A stretch of DNA of 64,000 nt from assembly GCF_016008875.1 (NCBI RefSeq), contig NZ_JADTQG010000019.1, positions 53,514-117,513 on the forward strand, in the 5' to 3' direction. The notes beneath the pieces are model-generated. The model had not been told where the DNA came from. It made no database searches and saw only the letters and a program-made list of their open reading frames with translations. The position numbers and the translations under genes were made by a program. Positions 1 through 8,425 of the stretch are shown in pieces. The DNA comes from Ectopseudomonas mendocina. Lineage in GTDB: Bacteria > Pseudomonadota > Gammaproteobacteria > Pseudomonadales > Pseudomonadaceae. The first letter of the stretch is position 1, and each line of letters opens with the position of its first letter.

Positions 1-2
1 GG

Positions 3-449
3 CTGCCCTACGCCTTCGCCTCGCACTTCGCGCCGCGCTACATGCACGAGGCGATCCGCATCTACCGCAACCATTTCCGCCCGTCTGAAGTGCTCAACAA
101 GCCCTACGTGATGCTCGGCGTGCCGCTGCTGGCCGCCGACAGCGACGAGCAGGCGCAGCATCTGGCCACCTCGGCGTTCCAGCGCATTCTCGCGCTGATC
201 CGCGGCCAGAGCCTGGTGCAGCGCGCACCAGTGGCGAGTATGGAGAGCCTGTGGCTGCCGCATGAGCGCCAGGCCGTCAGCGAATTTTTCGGCCTGGCCG
301 CCATCGGCGGGCCACAGACCGTGCGCCAACGCCTGGAACAATTGCTCGAGCAAACCGAGGCCGACGAACTGATCTTCACCTGCGATATGTACGACTTCGC
401 CGACCGCCTGCACGCCTTCGACATTCTGGCCGAGCTGCAACGTCGCTAA
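3..449 (+). CDS. LLM-class (luciferase-like) flavin monooxygenase, C-terminal part
   Basis: The gene enters from the left edge, so only the last 148 codons are visible and the frame is open from base 3. The first visible residues, LPYAFASHFAPRYM, are characteristic of the MsnO8-like group of bacterial-luciferase-type flavin-dependent monooxygenases. These TIM-barrel enzymes use reduced flavin and oxygen. The rest looks like the C-terminal half of the barrel, ending DILAELQRR. The substrate cannot be told from this part. The missing N-terminus is due to the window edge. A hairpin terminator follows at 489-515 and separates the gene from osmC. Confidence 0.85.
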   Translation: MPYAFASHFAPRYMHEAIRIYRNHFRPSEVLNKPYVMLGVPLLAADSDEQAQHLATSAFQRILALIRGQSLVQRAPVASMESLWLPHERQAVSEFFGLAAIGGPQTVRQRLEQLLEQTEADELIFTCDMYDFADRLHAFDILAELQRR

Positions 450-488
450 GTGCGAACTTGTGCGCGTGACTGCCCTCTGAATCAGAAC

Positions 489-515
489 GGGCTGCCAGAC
501 CGGCAGCCCCTTTCA
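489..515 (+). terminator. Intrinsic terminator after the monooxygenase gene
   Basis: An 8-bp stem GGGCTGCC/GGCAGCCC closes a 5-nt loop and is followed by CTTTCATT. It lies 40 bp after the stop codon and just upstream of the osmC ribosome-binding site (GGGAGA). Confidence 0.6.
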
Positions 516-532
516 TTCAACGGGAGACGCAC

Positions 533-958
533 ATGAAGAAGACAGCTTCGGCCCACTGGCAGGGCGGCATCAAGGACGGCAAGGGCACCATCTCCACTCA
601 GAGCGGCGTGCTCAAGGACTCCCCTTACGGCTTCAACACCCGTTTCGAGGACAAGCCCGGCACCAACCCCGAGGAGCTGATCGGCGCCGCCCACGCCGGC
701 TGTTTTTCCATGGCCCTGTCCAAGGAGCTGGGCGAAGCCGGGATGACCGCCGAGAGCATCGACACCGAAGCACAAGTGACCCTGGACAAGGTCGATGGCG
801 GCTTCGAGATCAGCACGGTGCATCTGTCGCTGCGCGCGAAGATTCCCGGCGCCGACCGCACCGCCTTCGAGAAGGCCGTGGAAACCGCCAAGACCGGCTG
901 CCCGGTGTCCAAGGTGCTGAATGCGGCGATCACCCTGGAAGCCGTGCTGGAAAACTGA
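533..958 (+). CDS. osmC: OsmC family peroxiredoxin
   Basis: A 141-residue protein of the OsmC subgroup of OsmC/Ohr thiol peroxidases, which reduce organic hydroperoxides in the cytoplasm using a reactive cysteine pair. The two expected cysteines are C57 (in HAGCFSM) and C123 (in TGCPVSKVL), with family spacing close to E. coli OsmC (C59/C125). The length is normal. The ATG follows a good ribosome-binding site (CGGGAGACGCAC). The gene looks monocistronic, with a terminator before it and a 12-bp-stem hairpin after it. In E. coli the family member is induced by osmotic stress and stationary phase; I see nothing in the sequence that confirms such control here. Confidence 0.93.
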   Translation: MKKTASAHWQGGIKDGKGTISTQSGVLKDSPYGFNTRFEDKPGTNPEELIGAAHAGCFSMALSKELGEAGMTAESIDTEAQVTLDKVDGGFEISTVHLSLRAKIPGADRTAFEKAVETAKTGCPVSKVLNAAITLEAVLEN

Positions 959-968
959 AGCGATGCCG

Positions 969-1006
969 CGCCGCAGCCGATGATCCGTCGGCTGCGGCGT
1001 GCGTTT
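969..1006 (+). terminator. Hairpin terminator after osmC
   Basis: A perfect 12-bp stem CGCCGCAGCCGA/TCGGCTGCGGCG closes a 7-nt loop and is followed by TGCGTTTCG. The T-run is weak, so termination efficiency is uncertain. The convergent lipoprotein gene ends at 1014, so the hairpin may serve both strands. Confidence 0.55.
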
Positions 1007-1013
1007 CGTGTAG

Positions 1014-1433
1014 TTAGATCGCCGTCCCGCAGCGCAACACCTCGCCGCGTGCGAGCACGTTGCGCTGCTCGTCATAGAGCCAGGCCTGCGCCTTCATCAG
1101 CTGCTGGCGCGCCTCGATGCGATAACGCTGGCCCGCCGCGAACCCCTCATAACGCAGGCGAATCTCGCAGGTCATGCGCAGCGGTTCGCTCTGCATGCCA
1201 AGCCCACCGGTGCGCACCTCGAATTGAAAGCGCGTCTCCAGTTCGTGCTGGCCGGGCGTCACCTGAAAATAGCGACCATCCGGCCAGCGCTTGCCGTCCA
1301 GGCGGTCGGCCATCAGCAGGGTATCGGCAGTGGAATACAGCTCGACCCAGGCCTGCTGCGGGTCAGGCGTGGGCAGGGGTGAAGCGCAGGCCCCGAGCAG
1401 CATCAGGGCGGGAGCGAGAAGCAGGGCGCGCAT
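1014..1433 (-). CDS. Hypothetical lipoprotein
   Basis: A 139-residue protein of no family I recognise. The start at 1433 is chosen because CGGAGG lies just upstream and because it gives a clean lipoprotein signal peptide: MRALLLAPALMLLGAC, with the lipobox cysteine at residue 16. The mature part is soluble and beta-rich in appearance, with two further cysteines (MTCEIRL and the C-terminal VLRCG) that could form a disulphide in the periplasm. It runs convergent to osmC and is divergent from the aminopeptidase gene about 100 bp away. Longer upstream starts exist but lack a ribosome-binding site and would bury the signal peptide. Confidence 0.75.
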   Translation of the reverse strand: MRALLLAPALMLLGACASPLPTPDPQQAWVELYSTADTLLMADRLDGKRWPDGRYFQVTPGQHELETRFQFEVRTGGLGMQSEPLRMTCEIRLRYEGFAAGQRYRIEARQQLMKAQAWLYDEQRNVLARGEVLRCGTAI

Positions 1434-1537
1434 GGCGACCTCCGATAAGGGTCCGGATACCAGCCTACACCGGGAGGCAGGCAAAACCGAGGCGAAAGGG
1501 GCTGGAGACAACTTGCGCGATCAGCTAGCGTGACGGC

Positions 1538-2599
1538 ATGCCCAACGCCTGCCCTATCGACCTGCTGCGCCGCATCGCGGTTCCCCTGCTCGCTCTGCTG
1601 CTGGGCGGCTGCTCGACGCTCGACTATTACACCCATCTCGGCCAGGGTCAGTTGCAATTGCTGAGCGCGCGCCAACCGGTCGAACGCCTGCTCGAAGACC
1701 CTGCTACCGACCCCGACCTGGCCAGGCGCCTGAGGCTGAGCCAGCAGGCACGGGACTTCGCCAGCGCCAGTCTGCACCTGCCCGACAATCGCAGTTATCG
1801 CCTGTACGCCGACCTTAATCGCCCCTTCGTGGTGTGGAACCTGTTCGCCACGCCGGAATTTTCTCTCGAACCCGAGCTGCACTGCTTTCCCATCGCCGGC
1901 TGTGTCGCCTACCGCGGCTACTACCAACAGGGTCGGGCACGTGGCGCCGCCGCGCTGCTGCGCCAGGAGGGGCTGGATACCTACATCGGCGGCGTGGAGG
2001 CCTACTCGACGCTGGGCTGGTTCGACGATCCGCTGCTCAACACCATGCTGCGCTGGAGCGACGAGCGCTTCGTCGCGGTGATCTTTCACGAACTGGCGCA
2101 CCAGCAGTACTACCTGCCGGGGGACACCGCCTTCAACGAGTCCTTCGCCACCTTCGTCGAGCGCGAAGGGCTGCGCCAGTGGCATGCCGCCCGCGGCGAG
2201 ACACCGCCGGCCAGCGACGACCGCCAGCGCCAGCAGTTCATCGAGCTAGTGCTGGCCAGCCGCGAGCGCCTGCAGCAGCTCTATGCCAGCGACCTGCCGG
2301 AGCACGCCATGCGCGCCGCCAAGCAGGCCGAATTCGAGCGTCTGCGTCGCGACTACCGCGCCCTGCGCCAACGCCAATGGGGCGGGCAGGGCCGCTATGA
2401 CGCCTGGATCGAAAGCCCGCTGAACAATGCCAAGCTGCTGCCCTTCGGCCTCTACGACCAATGGGTGCCGGCCTTCGCGGCCCTGTTCGAGCACGAGGCG
2501 CGAAGCTGGACGGCCTTCTACGCCGCCGTAGCCGAGCTTGGCCGGCTGCCGGAAGCAGATCGTCGGGCCCGATTGGAAAGCCTGCTGCAAAACGACTAG
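1538..2599 (+). CDS. Putative zinc aminopeptidase lipoprotein (PF10023-type)
   Basis: A 353-residue protein resembling the Aminopep family (PF10023), a group of predicted zincin-type aminopeptidases in proteobacteria. A lipobox LLGGC at C25 follows a hydrophobic signal, so it is probably membrane-anchored and periplasmic. The metal motif HELAHQ is present (H184, E185, H188), followed by NESFATFVE with a candidate third ligand or glutamate at about E201. The length fits the family. The substrate is unknown. There is no strong ribosome-binding site before the ATG, but the signal peptide supports this start. The gene lies upstream of a small DUF1161 gene in the same direction. Confidence 0.82.
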   Translation: MPNACPIDLLRRIAVPLLALLLGGCSTLDYYTHLGQGQLQLLSARQPVERLLEDPATDPDLARRLRLSQQARDFASASLHLPDNRSYRLYADLNRPFVVWNLFATPEFSLEPELHCFPIAGCVAYRGYYQQGRARGAAALLRQEGLDTYIGGVEAYSTLGWFDDPLLNTMLRWSDERFVAVIFHELAHQQYYLPGDTAFNESFATFVEREGLRQWHAARGETPPASDDRQRQQFIELVLASRERLQQLYASDLPEHAMRAAKQAEFERLRRDYRALRQRQWGGQGRYDAWIESPLNNAKLLPFGLYDQWVPAFAALFEHEARSWTAFYAAVAELGRLPEADRRARLESLLQND

Positions 2600-2662
2600 A
2601 ACTGCTGGGCAGATTGCCAGTCCAACCTACTCAGGTTTCGCCCAACACTGGAGGTACAAGCG

Positions 2663-2893
2663 ATGCAACGACTGATTCCCGCCCTGGCCCTGATGCTCCT
2701 GGCTGGCGGCGCGCTGGCCGCGCCCAAGCCCTGTGAAGAACTCAAGCAGGAAATTGAAACGAAGATCCAGGCCAACAACGTGCCCAGCTATACCCTGGAA
2801 ATCGTGCCCAACGCCGACGTGCAGGACCAGAACATGGTCGTCGGCAGCTGCGATGGCGGCACCCAGAAGATCATCTATCAGCGCAACGACTGA
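2663..2893 (+). CDS. DUF1161 small secreted protein
   Basis: A 76-residue protein with a cleavable signal peptide (about residues 1-19, ending GGALA) and a short mature domain beginning APKPCEELK. The pattern C..EL...I..K..A and GSCDGGTQKIIYQR is typical of DUF1161, a periplasmic family of unknown function that includes E. coli YnfD. The two cysteines (CEELK and GSCDGG) probably form a disulphide. A strong ribosome-binding site (TGGAGGTACAAGCG) precedes the ATG. It is 63 bp after the aminopeptidase gene and may be cotranscribed. A REP pair follows at 2994. Confidence 0.85.
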   Translation: MQRLIPALALMLLAGGALAAPKPCEELKQEIETKIQANNVPSYTLEIVPNADVQDQNMVVGSCDGGTQKIIYQRND

Positions 2894-2993
2894 TCCCCGC
2901 GAAGGCGGCTTCCCGCAGCACAGCGGGAGGTCGTCTGCCGTTCCGCCCTTGAGTCTACTTCCGGCGATGATCTTTGCGCTAGGTGGAGGGCCG

Positions 2994-3056
2994 TTCGCGG
3001 ACAAGTCCGCTCCCACAGATCAGCGACACACCTGTGGGAGCGGACTTGTCCGCGAA
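2994..3056. repeat. REP-type inverted pair
   Basis: Two 25-bp arms (2994-3018 and 3032-3056) are perfect inverted copies of the Pseudomonas REP-like unit whose core is GGAGCGGACTTGTCCGCG. A 13-nt loop lies between them. The pair sits between two convergent genes and could act as a bidirectional terminator or an mRNA-stabilising stem. Related units recur at 10373, 10648, 45049, 61577 and 62728. Confidence 0.9.
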
Positions 3057-3103
3057 TCTTTCGACCTGACCTACGACATTCGTTCAGTTATAAGCGGGAC
3101 GGA

Positions 3104-3751
3104 TCAGCGACTGAACGCCTGGTGCATCTCTGCCAGCGTCTCGAAATGAAAGGCCGGCGACTCGCCGAGCAACTCCTCACGACTACCGAAGCCATAGCCC
3201 ACCGCCACCGCCTGCAGGCCATTGCTGCGCGCGCCGATCAGGTCGTGCTTGCGGTCGCCGATCATCAGCGCCGACTCGGGCGCCAGTTTCTCCGACTCCA
3301 GCAGATGCGCCAGCAGCTCCACCTTGTTAGTGCGAGTGCCATCCAGCTCGCTGCCATAGATGCGCTTGAAGTAGCGATCGAAACCGAAGTGCCGGGCGAT
3401 CTCCTCGGCGAATACCGTCGGTTTGCTGGTGGCGATATATAGCGTACGCCCCTGCGCCACCAGTGCTTCGAGCAGCGTCTCGACACCCTCGAACACGCGA
3501 TTCTCGTAGAGACCGGTGACCCGGAAGCGCTCGCGGTAATGATTGACCGCCTGCCAGCCGATGGCCTCGTCCAGCGCATAGGTCGCCATGAAGCACTGCA
3601 GTAAGGGCGGGCCGATGAAGTGCTCCAGCGCGGTCAGGTCCGGCTCATCGATCCCCAACTTGGCCAGGGCGTACTGCACCGAACGGGTGATGCCCTCACG
3701 CGGGTCGGTGAGGGTGCCGTCGAGGTCGAAGAGGATGGTGGAGTGATGCAT
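3104..3751 (-). CDS. HAD-family phosphatase (phosphoglycolate phosphatase-like)
   Basis: A 215-residue haloacid-dehalogenase hydrolase. Motif I is FDLDGTLTD (nucleophile D9, acid/base D11). A helical cap follows, then the motif-II serine in IATSKP and the motif-IV aspartates in MIGDRKHD. This layout is that of Gph/PgmB-like small-molecule phosphatases. The true substrate (phosphoglycolate, a nucleotide or another sugar phosphate) cannot be decided. I place the start at 3751 because MHHSTILFDLDG gives the usual short lead before motif I. It is the last of four same-direction genes (gamma-carbonic anhydrase, GNAT, membrane protein, HAD). From memory it corresponds to PAO1 PA0065. Confidence 0.88.
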   Translation of the reverse strand: MHHSTILFDLDGTLTDPREGITRSVQYALAKLGIDEPDLTALEHFIGPPLLQCFMATYALDEAIGWQAVNHYRERFRVTGLYENRVFEGVETLLEALVAQGRTLYIATSKPTVFAEEIARHFGFDRYFKRIYGSELDGTRTNKVELLAHLLESEKLAPESALMIGDRKHDLIGARSNGLQAVAVGYGFGSREELLGESPAFHFETLAEMHQAFSR

Positions 3752-3811
3752 GGGCGAGCGCCTATTCGCAACTGGAACGGTGGCGAAGGATACCTGCCTT
3801 TGCCCAGGCAT

Positions 3812-4783
3812 TCACGCCTGAGCGGCTTGCGCACGATAGCCCCAGCGCAGCCCAAGGCGGGTGAATGGCCACAGCAGCGCCAGTTGCAGCAGGCTGAAGA
3901 ACAGCATCAATACGAGGCTGTTTCCCAGTCCAAGCCAAAGCAGCGCCAGCAGCACAATGCCGCAAAGCAATGCACTGCCTATCCACAATGACAAGGTGAT
4001 CGCCACCGCCGCCGCCAGCCGTCCGCCATTGAACCCTCGTACCTGCGCTGGCAGTGCTGCACGCGCAGTGAAGAACGCGACCAGCAGAAACAGCCCGGCA
4101 TTCACCAGGTTGACCAGTCCTTCCCAGCCCTGCAGCTCGTACCCATAGGCCATCCCGCTCAGCAACTGGGTGGTCATCCCTGCCAGTTGCAGGGAAGCCA
4201 CCACGACAGCCAGCGCGAAGCACCAGGTCAGTGTCGTGCCCGGCACCTGCAAATCGTCAGCGCCTACTTCCGCCTGCGGTCGGAACAGATGCAGCAGCAG
4301 CCAGAGCGGTAGCAGCGCCTCGAGGCAGAAGATCAGCAAACCGACGCCCCACCAGCCGAGACCAAACAGCAGACGCGCAACGCCGTAGACGTCCAGTTGC
4401 TGATACAGCCATGCGTAGAGTTGCCCAGAGGCAAAACCCAGCGCCCAGGACAGCAGCAGGTAGGCCAGGCCATAACCGATCAGCAACCCTGCCGGCTGCC
4501 GGTAACTCGCCAGGCGATGGCGCTCCATGTAGGTGTTGGCCAGCCAGTAGACGCACAGCCCGGCCATCAGCAGATGGGTTATCCAGTAGCTGGCGACGTA
4601 GCGCAGCCAGAACATGGCATCGGTGTCGACATCATTGATCAGCCACCCAACCAGCGTGACCGCGATACTGATCAGGCTCATCAGCAGCACCACGCCAACC
4701 AGATGCAGCGGCAACACCGGCAGTTGCCGTGAAGCCAATGTCGGCGCGCGCGGCTCCGGGGCGAAGGGATTGGCTTCGGTCAT
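3812..4783 (-). CDS. Hypothetical polytopic inner-membrane protein
   Basis: A 323-residue protein I do not recognise. A proline- and alanine-rich cytoplasmic N-terminus (about 22 residues) is followed by roughly eight hydrophobic segments, near residues 25-48, 60-82, 98-118, 135-165, 185-205, 225-245, 258-285 and 287-308. There are no enzyme or transporter signature motifs. The C-terminus (RLGLRWGYRAQAAQA) is short and basic. It lies 60 bp upstream of the HAD gene, but that adjacency says little about function. Confidence 0.7.
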   Translation of the reverse strand: MTEANPFAPEPRAPTLASRQLPVLPLHLVGVVLLMSLISIAVTLVGWLINDVDTDAMFWLRYVASYWITHLLMAGLCVYWLANTYMERHRLASYRQPAGLLIGYGLAYLLLSWALGFASGQLYAWLYQQLDVYGVARLLFGLGWWGVGLLIFCLEALLPLWLLLHLFRPQAEVGADDLQVPGTTLTWCFALAVVVASLQLAGMTTQLLSGMAYGYELQGWEGLVNLVNAGLFLLVAFFTARAALPAQVRGFNGGRLAAAVAITLSLWIGSALLCGIVLLALLWLGLGNSLVLMLFFSLLQLALLWPFTRLGLRWGYRAQAAQA

Positions 4784-4928
4784 GGGGCGATCCTTGTCGT
4801 CGACACAGTCCGTTGGGAAGTAATCGCAGAATAACGACCCTGACGACAGAAGAAAGTGCGACAGCCCGTTTACGTGCTGCAGTCGATACAGGGCAAGGCT
4901 ACTTATCCACCTGGCTGGCGCATGCTTC

Positions 4929-5429
4929 TCAGTCCAGCAACCTGCGATACATCACATAGCAATCCACCAACCCATGCCGGGCATGGCGGTAGGCCTTGGG
5001 CAGGGTGCCGACTATGTCGAAACCGTGCTTCTGCCACAGCGCCACGGCCACCGTGTTGGTGGCCACCACGCTGTTGAACTGCATGGCGCTGAAGCCCAGT
5101 TGGCGAGCTACGTCCAGCGAATGGGCGCAGAGCTTGCCGGCGATGCCATGACCGCGAGCGGCAGGAGCGGTCATATAGCCGCAGTTGCACACATGGTCGC
5201 CGGGACCTGCGGCATTGGCCTTGATGTAGTAGGTACCGAGAATCTGCCCATCCTGTTCCGCCACGAAGGTTGCGCGCGGCAGTTCCACCCAGAGTTTCCA
5301 GGCCGTTTCGCGATCCATCTGCGGATCGAAGGCGTAGGTTTCCTGCGCCTGCACCACGCCTTCGATGATTGGCCAGACCTGGTCGAAGTCGGCCGCCTCG
5401 ATGGGGCGGATGATCAGTTCGCCACTCAC
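4929..5429 (-). CDS. GNAT family N-acetyltransferase
   Basis: A 166-residue GCN5-related acetyltransferase. The N-terminus IRPIEAADFDQVWPII is the usual GNAT beta1-alpha1 start. The acetyl-CoA pyrophosphate-binding loop is APAARGHGIAGKL. The C-terminal motif B region is VATNTVAVALWQKHGFDIVGTLPKAYRH, the pattern seen in RimI/phosphinothricin-acetyltransferase-like members. The substrate is unknown. The first four bases overlap the end of the gamma-carbonic anhydrase gene (ATGA overlap), so the two are translationally coupled. Confidence 0.9.
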   Translation of the reverse strand: MSGELIIRPIEAADFDQVWPIIEGVVQAQETYAFDPQMDRETAWKLWVELPRATFVAEQDGQILGTYYIKANAAGPGDHVCNCGYMTAPAARGHGIAGKLCAHSLDVARQLGFSAMQFNSVVATNTVAVALWQKHGFDIVGTLPKAYRHARHGLVDCYVMYRRLLD

Positions 5430-5968
5430 TGGTCGTAACCCTCGGCCAGATGATGGTCCTTGAGCTTCACGTAATTGCCCGCTGTGTAACTGAAGAAGTT
5501 GCGCTCCTTGTCGGTCAGCGGACGTGCCTGTTTCACCGGGCTGCCGACGTACAGGTAGCCACTCTCCAGGCGCTTGCCCGGCGGCACCAGGGAGCCGGCG
5601 CCGATGATCACCTCGTCCTCGACCACCGCGCCATCCATGACGATGCTGCCCATGCCTACCAGGATGCGGCTACCCAGGGTGCAGCCGTGCAGAGTGACCT
5701 TGTGCCCGACGGTCACTTCGTCGCCGATGATCAGCGGATAGCCGTCCGGGTTGAACGGCCCGGCGTGAGTGATATGGAGCACGCTGCCGTCCTGCACGCT
5801 GGTGCGCGCACCGATGCGGATGCGGTGCATGTCGCCACGGATCACGGTCATCGGCCAGACCGAGCTGTCCTCGCCCAGCTCGACATCGCCGATGACCACG
5901 GCAGAAGCGTCGACGAAGACGCGCGCGCCCAGTTGCGGGAGGTGTTGCTGGTATTTGCGAATCGCCAC
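5426..5968 (-). CDS. Gamma-class carbonic anhydrase family protein
   Basis: A 180-residue left-handed beta-helix protein of the hexapeptide-repeat family (YrdA/CaiE/PaaY/Cam type), expected to form a trimer with metal sites at subunit interfaces. It has the RGDMHRIRIG strand and candidate metal-binding histidines H65 (in VLHITH), H89 and H94 (in GHKVTLHGC). The short-loop form lacks the acidic loop of Methanosarcina Cam, so carbonic anhydrase activity is not assured. A GTG start at 5968 is chosen because AGGAG lies 8 nt upstream and gives the usual VAIRKYQQHLPQLG start; the frame stays open further upstream without a ribosome-binding site. It is divergent from prlC. Confidence 0.87.
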   Translation of the reverse strand: MAIRKYQQHLPQLGARVFVDASAVVIGDVELGEDSSVWPMTVIRGDMHRIRIGARTSVQDGSVLHITHAGPFNPDGYPLIIGDEVTVGHKVTLHGCTLGSRILVGMGSIVMDGAVVEDEVIIGAGSLVPPGKRLESGYLYVGSPVKQARPLTDKERNFFSYTAGNYVKLKDHHLAEGYDQ

Positions 5969-6089
5969 GATAGAGGCTCCTGGGCTGCGGTAAAGCTTGA
6001 TTGTAATTAAGATGAACCCCATATCGACTGCAATCGCCCTGGGATTTTCCCCGGCGCAGCCTCTCTTCATTCGCCACAGGTGCCTCGTC

Positions 6090-8138
6090 GTGACCGCGAA
6101 CAATCCCCTGCTGCAAGACTTCGACCTGCCGCCCTACTCGCAGATCAAACCGGAACATGTCGAGCCTGCCGTCGACCAGATTCTGGCCGACAGTCGCGCG
6201 GCCATCGCCACGCTGCTCGAACAGCAACAGGCCAATCCGAGCTGGGACGGCCTGGTGCTGGCGCTGGACGAACTGGGCGCACGCCTGGGCTGCGCCTGGA
6301 GCCCGGTGAGCCATCTCAACTCGGTGTGCAACAGCCCCGAGCTGCGCGCCGCCTACGAGGCCTGTCTGCCCAAGCTGTCGGAATACTGGACCGAAATGGG
6401 CCAGAACAAACCGCTGTTCAACGCCTATGACGCGCTGGCCAAGAGCCCGGCCGCCGCCGACTTCGACGTGGCACAGAAGACCATCCTCGAACACGCCCTG
6501 CGCGATTTCCGCCTGTCCGGCATCGACCTGCCGATCGAGCAGCAGAAGCGCTATGGTGAGATCCAGATGCGCCTGTCCGAGCTGACCAGCAAATTCTCCA
6601 ACCAGCTGCTCGACGCCACCCAGGCCTGGACCAAGCACATCACCGACGAAGCGCGCCTGAGCGGCCTGACCGACTCGGCCAAGGCGCAGATGAAGCAGGC
6701 TGCCGAGGCCAAGGGCCTGGACGGCTGGCTGATCACCCTGGAGTTCCCCAGCTACTACGCGGTGATGACCTACGCCGACGACCGCGCCCTGCGCGAGGAG
6801 GTCTACGCCGCCTACTGCACCCGCGCCTCCGACCAGGGGCCGAACGCCGGCCAGAACGACAACGGCCCGCTGATGGCCGAGATTCTCGACCTGCGCCAGG
6901 AAATGGCGCGCCTGCTCGGCTTCGCCAACTACAGCGAGCTGAGCCTGACCAGCAAGATGGCCGAGTCCACCGATCAGGTGCTGAGCTTCCTCCGCGACCT
7001 GGCGGTGCGCAGCAAACCCTTCGCCGAGCAGGACCTGGCCGAACTGAAAGCCTTCGCCGCCGAACAGGGCCTGAATGACCTGCAAAGCTGGGACGTCGGC
7101 TACTACAGCGAGAAGCTGCGCCAGCAGCGCTACAGCATCTCCCAGGAAGAAGTACGCGCCTGGTTCCCGGTGGACAAGGTGCTCAGCGGCCTGTTCACCA
7201 TCGTGCAGAAGCTCTACGGCATTCAGATTCGCGAGCTGAAAGGCTTCGACACCTGGCATCCGGACGTGCGCCTGTTCGAGATCAGCGAGAACGGTCAGCA
7301 CGTCGGCCGCTTCTTCTTCGACCTCTACGCCCGCGCCAACAAGCGTGGCGGCGCCTGGATGGACGGCGCCCGCGACAAGCGCCGCGATGCCCAGGACCAG
7401 CTGATCGCCCCGGTGGCCAACCTGGTGTGCAACTTCACCCCGCCGGTCGGCGGCAAGCCGGCGCTGCTGACCCACGACGAGGTCACCACCCTGTTCCACG
7501 AATTCGGCCATGGCCTGCATCACCTGCTGACCCGCGTCGAGCACGCCGGCGCCTCGGGCATCAACGGCGTGGCCTGGGATGCAGTCGAGCTGCCGAGCCA
7601 GTTCATGGAGAACTGGTGCTGGGAGCCCGAAGGCCTGGCGCTGATCTCCGGCCACCATGAAACCGGCGAGGCGCTGCCGCAGGCCATGCTGGACAAGATG
7701 CTGGCGGCGAAGAACTTCCAGTCCGGGCTGATGATGGTGCGTCAGCTGGAGTTCTCCCTGTTCGACTTCGAGCTGCATGCCAGCCACGGCGACGGCCGCA
7801 GCGTGCTGGACGTGCTCGAAGGCGTGCGCGCCGAGGTCTCGGTGCTGCGCCCGCCGGCCTACAACCGCTTCGCCAACGGCTTTGCGCACATTTTCGCCGG
7901 CGGCTATGCGGCCGGTTACTACAGCTACAAGTGGGCCGAAGTGCTCAGCGCCGATGCCTTCTCCAAGTTCGAGGAAGAAGGCGTGTTCAACGCCGATACC
8001 GGCCGCGCCTTCCGCGAAGCCATCCTGGCCCGTGGCGGTTCGCAGGAACCCATGGTGCTGTTCGTCGACTTCCGCGGCCGCGAGCCGAGCATCGATGCCC
8101 TGTTGCGTCACCTCGGCCTGAGCCAGGAGGCCGCATGA
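6090..8138 (+). CDS. prlC: Oligopeptidase A (M3 metallopeptidase)
   Basis: A 682-residue cytoplasmic zinc oligopeptidase of the M3A family, which degrades short peptides including cleaved signal peptides. The zinc motif HEFGH is at H470-H474, with a downstream ligand in AVELPSQFMENW (about E499). The N-terminus NNPLLQDFDLPPYSQIKPEH is the classical OpdA start, so I use the GTG at 6090; an in-frame start upstream would add 31 residues unlike the family. The length matches E. coli PrlC (680 residues). The last four bases overlap the ATG of the zinc-ribbon gene. The order HAD, gamma-CA, prlC, radical SAM recalls PAO1 PA0065-PA0069. Confidence 0.96.
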   Translation: MTANNPLLQDFDLPPYSQIKPEHVEPAVDQILADSRAAIATLLEQQQANPSWDGLVLALDELGARLGCAWSPVSHLNSVCNSPELRAAYEACLPKLSEYWTEMGQNKPLFNAYDALAKSPAAADFDVAQKTILEHALRDFRLSGIDLPIEQQKRYGEIQMRLSELTSKFSNQLLDATQAWTKHITDEARLSGLTDSAKAQMKQAAEAKGLDGWLITLEFPSYYAVMTYADDRALREEVYAAYCTRASDQGPNAGQNDNGPLMAEILDLRQEMARLLGFANYSELSLTSKMAESTDQVLSFLRDLAVRSKPFAEQDLAELKAFAAEQGLNDLQSWDVGYYSEKLRQQRYSISQEEVRAWFPVDKVLSGLFTIVQKLYGIQIRELKGFDTWHPDVRLFEISENGQHVGRFFFDLYARANKRGGAWMDGARDKRRDAQDQLIAPVANLVCNFTPPVGGKPALLTHDEVTTLFHEFGHGLHHLLTRVEHAGASGINGVAWDAVELPSQFMENWCWEPEGLALISGHHETGEALPQAMLDKMLAAKNFQSGLMMVRQLEFSLFDFELHASHGDGRSVLDVLEGVRAEVSVLRPPAYNRFANGFAHIFAGGYAAGYYSYKWAEVLSADAFSKFEEEGVFNADTGRAFREAILARGGSQEPMVLFVDFRGREPSIDALLRHLGLSQEAA

Positions 8139-8422
8139 GCGATACTCCAGTGAACAGCACCCCGAAACGCTTTATCGCCGGCGCCGTGTGCCCGGCGTGC
8201 AGCGAAACCGACAGCATCAAGATGTGGAACGTCGACGGCGTACCGCACCGCGAATGCGTGAAGTGCGGCTATGCCGATACCCTCGATGCACGCGGCAACT
8301 CGGTACCCAAGGAGCTGCCGACCCGGGTCAACGTCAGCGGCCTGAAACCCAAGGCGGCCGATCCCAAAGTGCAGGCGGTGCAGTTCTTCCCCAATCCCAA
8401 GCTAAAAAAAGACAAGGACTGA
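8135..8422 (+). CDS. YheV-like zinc-ribbon protein
   Basis: A 95-residue protein with a four-cysteine zinc ribbon: C19-P-A-C22 and C41-V-K-C44 (HRECVKCGYAD). This matches the small YheV/DUF2387 family of putative metal-binding proteins. The C-terminal half is basic (KPKAADPKV...KLKKDKD) and probably disordered. Its start overlaps the prlC stop (ATGA), so translation is coupled. E. coli yheV neighbours other genes, and the function is unknown everywhere. The DUF1835 gene starts 4 bp after the stop. Confidence 0.85.
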   Translation: MSDTPVNSTPKRFIAGAVCPACSETDSIKMWNVDGVPHRECVKCGYADTLDARGNSVPKELPTRVNVSGLKPKAADPKVQAVQFFPNPKLKKDKD

Positions 8423-8425
8423 GCC

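Noticed and set aside
5670..8111. Very long open frame (813 codons) on the minus strand opposite prlC
   Set aside because: The plus strand encodes a full-length, motif-complete oligopeptidase. The antisense frame is open because of GC-rich codon bias and resembles no protein. The same applies to long antisense frames opposite pycB, pycA, mtlD, hscC, uvrD and the J-protein gene.
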